From positions 239,868,012 to 239,932,011 of the forward strand of contig CM060846.1 of assembly GCA_030762175.1 (NCBI GenBank): a stretch of 64,000 nt of DNA, given 5' to 3'. Shown here piece by piece: positions 56,346-64,000 of this stretch (the stretch's first letter is position 1; each line of letters starts with the position of its first letter). The notes under the pieces are model-generated. The model saw nothing but the letters and a program-made list of their open reading frames with translations, was not told where the DNA came from and made no database searches. The DNA is from Metallyticus violacea (taxonomy: Eukaryota; Arthropoda; Insecta; Mantodea; Metallyticidae). Both the position numbers and the translations under genes were made by a program.

Positions 56346-56610
56346 ACCGCCAAAGATGGTCGAGATCGTTAAAGCATGGATTCGTGAGGGAAAGGGTAGG
56401 CCGGGGATTTTTATTTTCGTTAGCGCCGTTCTCTCTGATTGAGGTTTTCCAGTTTTTCTTCCGTCCTCATAAATGATAAATTTCTAAACTTAAGCCTGGA
56501 CTGCTTCCTTCTATAAAAAGTGTCCCTTCACAATGTACCATTTCATCTGATATCACCACTGTCCACCGCCTATGTTGCCTCAGCAGTGAAAACGGACATT
56601 AAACATACTT
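56346..56610 (+). mobile_element. Old copy of SINE family B
   Basis: 'accgccaaagatggtcgagatcgttaaagc' matches the family head, 'gattgaggttttccagtttttcttccgtcctcataaatgataaat' the body, and 'tgtccaccgcctatgttgcctcagcag...acattaaaca' the tail. Many substitutions and small deletions; no clear flanking duplication. Confidence 0.75.
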
Positions 56611-59600
56611 TCAAACCTTCCATAGACTCCAGTTCTATTTTTTCATACGGTAGTTTCTCTAATAGGAACTGCATATTTTCATGCATCTCCGATACACAAC
56701 TTCCTCACCTCCTCGTGGTGTTTTCAGTATGATGGTACCTAATTTCTTAAAAACGATTCCCCTATTTTTCGGGATGGAAGCAGAAATCTACTTAGCCGCG
56801 CCTTGGTCATCCGACTAGACTACCAGTAACATGCAATTGGGTTGGGGGTATTGATAGTAATTTATTGTTCTTATATAGAACAGTTTTCAAAACAAGGGCT
56901 TATGAGTTATTCATTTATTCGGCTATTTACTATGTCCAAGAATCTCCATAACAGAACAAATACCGTTACAAAACACCATCTTCAGATAACTATGGTGGCT
57001 ACGATAGCTACATATTCTTCTATTTTTGTGCAGCAGTTTTCATCCTGACTGGTATTTATAATACACATTGCTGTTAACATACTTAAGAGATTTTCAAGAT
57101 CCTTTCTGAGTTCGCGAGCATGTAATGAACAATTTCCTACGTCTTTTAGACCAAAATTCAGATTGCCTATCTTTTATTCAACGTGAATTACATTTGAATC
57201 TGAGCTGTCATCCTTAATGTCACATAACCTGGATACTTTGGTATAATAATCTGCTTACTCTATGAAATGTTTTCATCATTGATGGCTAAGTAGGATATTT
57301 CACTGTATTTTTTTAACGCGATCCCTGTAAGTGCACCCGTAGGTTTTTACCTCTGTAGGACAAACATGGTGCTTAATAATTACACATTTTCAATAGCATA
57401 ACTATATTCTCGCCCTCTGTCCTCTCAATCTTGCTTTGTGCTCTTAAAATACTTAAGGTTATATCAAACTAAATGTGCTTAACACACAGTCTACAGTTTT
57501 TAAGTAGTCTAAATAATAATAATTAGACTTTCCATAATTACTGACAATCCATTTTTATTTACCATCATTACAGTTAATGTGATTAATACATTATGTCAAA
57601 ATGTAGTGAGAAGCCTAAGGAAAGATGGAAATAATACTGTTTTATATAGTAAATGAAATGAATGCAGTTTGAAAAGTGAAATACTATTTTTGTCACATTT
57701 TAGGGCTACAATGAACAAGATCATGGAATTCTGTTATAATAAAGCCTAGATATTTTCTTCTTATGTGTATGTCACAATTTTTTAAAGAAAAATTGGATTG
57801 GCCTTGGCTCTTTCCAATGGTTTATCAATTCTTAAATAAAGGAATTCTTTGAATATTTATTTTTCCGGTAAACTGATAGGTATATTATACATAAACCGCT
57901 GATATATGTCATTATTGTTCTTAGACATGCTTTCTCTCGTCTTTAGTACTACAAAGAAACAAAACGCTACAATGTTTTACAATTATTATGCTGAGATTAG
58001 TATTATGAATGAGTTTAAAGTAAAAATAATATAAACTTGGTATTAGATCTGCAAATAAAGTACGTGCTAACAGCCCGTATTTGTTAAAACTAATAAACAT
58101 TGTCAAACATATTTATCCTAACACTTGAACTGCTGGTGTTGAACTATTATAAAATTAAACTTTAGCATATCCACACCAAGACATTCCGGCTCTTCACAGA
58201 GCTTCCGTGATCCAATTGATTAACTTTCCCTGTGTTTTTAAAAAATTACTATAAAATAAAATGTCATAGTTTATTCTGAATTTAAAATTGATATTATCTT
58301 ACTCTGGTGTTTAAACATTAACTTTGGCATAAATTTGATATAGTGGCATTAACTTTCTGTACCATAAATTGCTGGCGAGATGAAATTGTTGGGAAAGAGC
58401 TTAAATGTTCCAAATATCTCTGTAATAAATTGTTCATACCCTTAGTAGCATCTTCCGACCCTTAGTGGGGAACTAGGTTTTCTAGAATTCAATATGGCAC
58501 CATTATACACAAAATATAACTTCTTTATAAACTTGCCGACAAAGGGTCCACCGTATTCACGTGGTTTGGAGTGGTGAGGCTACTGCAATAAAATCTATTG
58601 GTTCTGCTCCTTCCATAGAACTTCAAACGAAACTCAAAGACTGAATTCTTAAGACGAGGTTCTCCCCTTCTTCGTCATATTATTGTCATGCCCTCCGGGG
58701 AGAATGAGGGGACATAACCCAAACAGTACAGCTAAATTGAACAACTATTTATTACTTGAGGCTATCGGAACTACCTTAGATCCAGACTGGGGCAATTTAC
58801 AATACGACGCGATCATCTTGCCTCTGGAGAGTGTTGCAGACGCAGCTTGGTATTGGATGTCCCTGGCTCGTAGCGCCTGGACGACCGCAACCCTCCACTC
58901 CTTATCTACGTCACCCACGAGCCGTGGAGAGTAGCACAGTGAAGACGAGAAAGACAGCTCATCTGTCTAGTCTTTCAATTATTCCCTAGAGGAATCTACA
59001 AATTATACTGTCATCTACTGTATGTTTACATTTACCGCCGCCCATGCTGGTAATAGACAGAGGTGAAGAACCTAAGTATCAATTTCCTGACTTTGCTTTT
59101 TCTACACTGCTGGTGCGATACCAGGCAGCGTGAACATACCTCTCTTTTAGCTGATATTGTGCAAATAGCTGATGTTAGCCACTATATTAACGAAAGGTTA
59201 TTTGCCGTTCCCAATACGAAAACTCTATTATTAAATATTCCATATTACTTTGGTGTCAAGCTGCATAAGCGACATTATAGCTATAACATTGATGAAAAGA
59301 CTCCATTTTAAGCTGGAAACCTCCAGTTCTTAACAAAAATATGTGCATTCTAACGCGTGCACGATTTACAAGCAGGCAACAAAAACATTTAACTTCCCCC
59401 TTTATATTGCAGTGAACCTAAAAGAATAAAAATATCAAGTTTTCTAAATATTAAATATAACTTAAATAGGGCAATTGCCTCTACTACTCCATTCTCCTTG
59501 CGGGCGCCCCTGCGTAATATTCGTTAAGCTTAAGCAACGATCTGTTGTGTCTTCTTATGTTTCCTACAGTCAGTGGCAGCTAGCGGCATTTTTACTGCTT

Positions 59601-59744
59601 GTATTAAATTCAAGACTAATATCTGAAATAAAATTTAAATATGCTTTTGAAATAACGTTATAGCTCATAAATGTAGAGTCTAATATGTTGAGACATTTTA
59701 GAAGTATGAATTATGTACCTTAAACACATGGCGATGCAAAAAAT
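56611..59744. other. Intron sequence, partly GC-richer, unassigned
   Basis: Mostly AT-rich. A patch at about 58,540-59,060 is GC-richer and could be mobile-element-derived, but no domain is recognisable. Confidence 0.4.
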
Positions 59745-59930
59745 ATCCATACTCTTCTCTTTTTCATGGCAAATAGGTTGATGACCTGCTTGTTGAAATT
59801 GGTCTTGCCTCTAACGAGTTATTTTTCAATAGACTCAGCGGTGTTCCAAGCGCTGTCAGTCTCTCTTCTCCCATGGTGCTATGCAGAAAATGTTTCACAC
59901 GCTTTAACTTCGAAAACCTTCTTCACTATA
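59745..59930 (-). pseudogene. C-terminal fragment of a hAT-type transposase
   Basis: On the minus strand one frame gives FSKLKRVKHFLHSTMGEERL and TALG; a shifted frame continues SIEK, stop, LVRGKTNFNKQVINLFAMKK. The patterns 'lk.yLrstM.qeRL..LallSie' and 'fn..vi..Fa..k.rr' are those of the hAT C-terminal dimerisation region in zinc-finger-BED-type transposases. Only this part survives, with a frameshift and a stop. Confidence 0.55.
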
Positions 59931-60299
59931 CGGCGAACGGTTTTAGAAGACATGCGGTTTGAGCCAATCCTCGCTCGGTAAGGTTACGCTGCTGCCAAGT
60001 GCTCGAGGAGGAGGGGTTGCTGGTAGAGGAATGGAGATAGAGAAACTCACTCGTCGCGGATTGTCATAATATGAACACAGGAAATATACATTATAATTAT
60101 TATAACAATGCATGGTATAATAAATACAGAAATCATTGAAATATGCGCGAAGATGCATATTGTAGAAGATCTGCATGTTAGATTTTCTTCGTCCTCGCTC
60201 TCCATTTCGATTAATTCACAACCATTTCTCTGCAGATTTATCAATAATTTGTTTTTAATATTGTTTAACAGTCGACTTTACCGCTGGGTCATAACAGGC

Positions 60300-60507
60300 G
60301 GTGAACACATGATACATGAGATGAAATGATAAATGATTAAAGACTTTCTAGTCCTAAGTTTAGGATACCTCCCGGCATTTATCATGTATGAAGACTGAGG
60401 TAAATCTGGAAAAAGTTTCAGTCAGATAGGACGGTCCAGGCGGAAATCGAACCCCAGACCTGCCACTCACGAGTCTGTGCCTTAAAGACCTCGGTCATCC
60501 ATGGCGG
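60300..60507 (-). mobile_element. SINE family B, minus-strand copy
   Basis: Reading the minus strand: 'accgccatggatgaccgaggtctttaaggcacag', B-box-like 'gggttcgatttccg', 'ggaccgtcc', 'ctgac...cctcagtcttcatacatgataaatgccgggaggtatcctaaacttagg'. Head and body are present; the tail is partial and the copy is diverged. Confidence 0.78.
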
Positions 60508-61229
60508 TCAGTAAGTGTTGTGTTATATACTGTCTCGGGCTACTTCTTTGTAAAGCTCCTGTGAGCAGGAGCAACGCGACATGGTGTTACTCTGTCAAGA
60601 GGGTCTGCATAAGCTTTTCAACACCCACAAAAGGAAAATGTGTCTTTTGGGATGCAATTGGGTGGAGGTAAACGAATAATTTGGTGCTCTCTTTCCAATG
60701 CTATTTGCTCTATCTATTTGATTCCATTTCCTTCTTGTGTTCTGTACGCCATCAATTTTTATAACTAGTTTGCGCTGATTTCTGAAGAATTGAATGATAC
60801 GATATTCTTTTTAACTAGGCCTGAATATTCCGTTTCTGGAATTTGAGGAGGGAAGTTTATTAATTGCTTTAAAGTGGTAGGTAGATGGCATTATCCATCA
60901 CGATAATTACCCTTCTTCTATTTATTTACTTATCTATCTGTGTGCGTGTCAGCATTCATTTTCGAATATTAATTCCAATTGATGTATTGTTTCGTATGGA
61001 GCGGAAAAAGAACCCGATTTGTGCAGAACATGCAAAAGAGTTTTTGCAGTGATTCTTGCACACTCGCTTCTTATCTAGATAAAATACTGGAAGCCTATGT
61101 CCAGAAACTCTCAGGTCGTAAAAACTCTGTCTTTGCAACAACTGTCACTCTTTCTAGCAGCCCAGAGTGATTTTTTTCATTTAAAGCTCACATTTTTCAA
61201 TATATGTCCCATGGAAGTCGAGGAATGTC

Positions 61230-61271
<42 letters not shown>

Positions 61272-64000
61272 TATTATTATTATTGTTGTTGTTGTTGTTG
61301 TTGCTTCAATATTTAGGCAAGCATTGTAATACAGGAACACTCACCATTGCAATATAATGCATATTATGTGCCTCAAGATATACATTCTTCATAGTTACCT
61401 AAATTTGCAACATATTTTTTCTGAATCTAGCATATTGCTGCAAAAAAAAAAAAAAAAAAAAAAACTTTAGCATTTCACAATGCTAAACATACTGTGCATA
61501 GCTTCAACGCATGTTCTTGGCTTTAAGAAAATTATATTTTATCATACATTTCTTTAGACGACAGAATACACTTTAGAAAGGAATGCTATACTTTTCCTTT
61601 AATGCCTGTGTTACTGGTACTAGGTTTTGAAAGAAACATTATTAACAAGTCACAAAACACATACATTGAACACATCTGGACTGCATTGAAGTTCACATTC
61701 CGCGTCATTGGTGATATACTGTGTCACTGATTGTAATTGAAAGAAGCAACACAAAGGCAAGGATATAACTAAAAGCTGAGGAAACACAAGCGATATATTT
61801 TTTTTGCTGAGAAATGAGCCATGCCCTTGTTTCTCCGTAAAACCATAACTAGAGCTGTATACGACATAGAAGGATGACAGTTGGACAAACACTTTCGAAA
61901 TGTTTTGCTTTATAATGCTGTGCAAATGAAAATCACACTTTTTCACTGATATTTAAGGGCGCACAAAGGAAAAGAAAACCCTATTGCTAGAGCAGGCACC
62001 GCTCTTGTTCTTAACTGGACAACACAGCACTCCTGTCAAAGACCAGTCGCTATCTAGGAGTCCCACCTCGTCCCGCTCCATATGTCTTCTAAAAGCGTTC
62101 GCCCTATAGTCGTCATTGGTATTGTTATCAGAGTCTTCAGAAGTTTTAGACTTTCATTGAATATACGTTCTATGTAGTTCACAACTATAAATTGTAATAA
62201 GTAATAAAGCAGCACCGGAAGAGATGTCAAAGTATTTACGCATGTAAATTATTTGTAGCTCAGTAGAAGTCTTGAAATATCTAGGAATTGATAAATTTAA
62301 TGAGTTTTCATCGAGGCTCTGGAAACTGCAATACTTTCTAAAGTTTTCTATTAAGAAAATCTAGATGCCTTGAGATGTGTGGAAAATATAAATCTTTTCT
62401 TGGCTTGTGTAATAATAGAATCATATAATGCATTAGCTGCTATTTCCTTGTCTTCCTTTTTTCCTCAAACACTGGTAAAGATTTCATGTTTTCGTCAATC
62501 CCCTAGCCAGTTGAATACTTTACTAAAAAGATGAGGCAGTTGTATATTCTAAAACTGGGTCTATTTGTTTCCTCTGAAACAAATGAACTCAGTGAATTTT
62601 GTATGGCATTATTGCATGGAAAAATTCTAACCAAAAAAGAAAATCAAACTGATGCATTTGAGGTAGGAGCAGTCATGTATTCGCAATGGTACTAGTTTAT
62701 TTATTTTTTCCTTCTATTGCTTTCGGAAATATTATCAGCGATTCTTTATATTCTAAACAAATTCCACCAATCTTCAATTTATTTTTCATATTGTGTTTGA
62801 AATGTTCGGAAATCTCTTATCAACAATTTCATCCGGAAGTTGTACTCTTGAGGATCTAGAGAAAAAATCTGGCATTTAATTTAGGCCTGTGAAAAAGTCA
62901 ATTGAGTGTTTTGACTCGTAACTTGCACCATTTTACATTAAGGTAATTGGCGTAGCAATGAACAAAATGCGCGTACGTTTACTCCTGCTTAATCAACGTA
63001 TAAAACCCAAAATTACCATCATTTACTACATTATCTCTATCATAGCTTTATGAAATTAGACTTTGTCGGAGACTATCACTGATAAAACTTCACATAACCT
63101 GAAATAGTTGCCACGTCACAATTGGTTGGATTTTGTAAAGTCCAAAATCATCCCTCAGGCTTGCCATTAGACAAAAGATAACGAAACACATTACCAGGGA
63201 CGATGTATCCGTAGTTTGTCAGCAATAACCGACATATAGTTTGTTTTTTCGATCTGCTTATATATATTGTTTTGCACGTATTTTAAGGGGCCTTTAAACA
63301 CCGCCCCTCATATGCAATTTAAGAACCGAATCCAACTTCTTCCATTAATGAAAGAAAAATTCCTGGATTTGCAGAATCTTCTTGTGATCATATTCGCGTA
63401 ACGCTAATCCAAGCGCCCCACAGTAAATGATGCAGTTAATTATATGTGATAACACATAGCTGTTCTTATTCATTTGCAGATTGATTTGCTAAAGATTTTT
63501 TTTAAATGCACTATCCGATTGTTGACTGATATAACTCCGATCAAGAATTTTCAGGTTCAAATATGCATTTACACGACTTCTGCAATTTTCATGCTTGGTG
63601 ACTTTTTGTTCAATGTTACTGATATCGCCAAAACCGGCTTTGGTCAGTTTCAACCTCATATCAGCATATTGGTCTCTTCATACCCACATATCCATTAGTA
63701 GATCGAATACATTACAGAGCTCCCAACTTTACCCTCTCCAGATAGTCAGTGGAATCTTAATGCCTTCCAACTTAACAACAATCACTCAATAGTTGGGTAC
63801 GGGCTAATCCAGCGTGTCTCTGCACTCTGTTTCAACAAAGAAAAAAATACTTAAGTTTTTCTTTCCTTTGTTGTGGATGATGAAAATTCATTATATACCT
63901 TTATTACATACATTTCAATATCAAGAAATTTTAAAACCTTCACGACAGATTTCATACAGTTATTCAAAATATGGCATTTAAAGCTTTTCTTTGTTATACT
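60508..64000. other. Intron sequence to the window end
   Basis: AT-rich with an (ATT)n/(GTT)n tract at 61,231-61,303 and an A-run at 61,441-61,464. No exon matching the upstream pattern (phase 0, AAG before GT) was found, and the remaining short frames show no family signature. Confidence 0.5.
61231..61303. repeat. Compound (ATT)n(GTT)n microsatellite
   Basis: About 18 ATT units with one ACT interruption, then about six GTT units. It produces a leucine-run frame. Confidence 0.95.

Noticed and set aside
58683..58934. 83-codon frame in a GC-richer patch
   Set aside because: No recognisable domain, no supporting splice context and no match to the gene's exon pattern.

Overview
The window looks like a 64 kb piece of a large, intron-rich arthropod gene, probably from an insect. 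It is strongly AT-rich, with no bacterial-style gene packing. Tiny coding exons are scattered among long introns filled with tRNA-derived SINEs, non-LTR, Penelope-like, mariner-like and hAT relics and long microsatellites. The big introns and abundant tRNA-SINEs would suit a polyneopteran (cockroach, termite, stick insect or cricket type), but that placement is inference.

The only host gene I can support runs on the + strand and is partial at both ends. Its hallmark is a tandem array at about 1-12,600. The unit is about 360-380 bp and carries a 54-nt exon encoding KEQQEKEKPTLKKVEPEK or a close variant. Twenty copies have an intact reading frame, an AG acceptor and a GT donor, and 11 of these are identical at nucleotide level. 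Further copies are broken: shortened to about 20 nt, halved, or with lost splice sites. Two diverged single 54-nt exons follow (20,907 and 21,359), then a 107-codon exon (27,324) and four 20-22-codon exons (30,040; 32,730; 48,571; 54,853). All 27 exons are multiples of three with phase-0 boundaries, so any subset can be joined without breaking the frame. The P/E/V/K-rich 18-residue modules and the VQLKPVKK-type linker fit the elastic PEVK-like part of an invertebrate titin homologue (Sallimus/kettin-titin type). That is a family-level inference; no Ig or FN3 domain lies in the window to confirm it.

Layout: 1-12.6 kb exon array, with a non-LTR 3' fragment and one SINE inside its introns; 13.55-18.15 kb a GC-richer element with inverted arms of about 0.5 kb and decayed Jockey-type endonuclease/RT sequence inside; 18.9-19.2 kb a second copy of SINE family A; 20.9-21.4 kb two exons; 24.9-25.9 kb a dead mariner-superfamily transposase; 27.3-32.8 kb three exons; 32.8-48.6 kb a 15.8 kb intron with a family B SINE, a non-LTR ORF1 with a 2A-like N-terminus, a Penelope-like element between 104-bp inverted repeats, and a decayed RT; 48.6 and 54.9 kb two exons; 50.4-51.2 kb an internally deleted mariner-like element; 53-64 kb further SINE copies and a hAT fragment.

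The most interesting biology is the exon array. It appears to have grown at several nested scales (21-nt deletion exon, three-exon unit, monomer run, 1.49 kb block duplication) while the coding modules stayed almost unchanged. The four exons after it each carry an R-[RK]-x-S motif, which suggests a phosphorylatable segment next to the spring.
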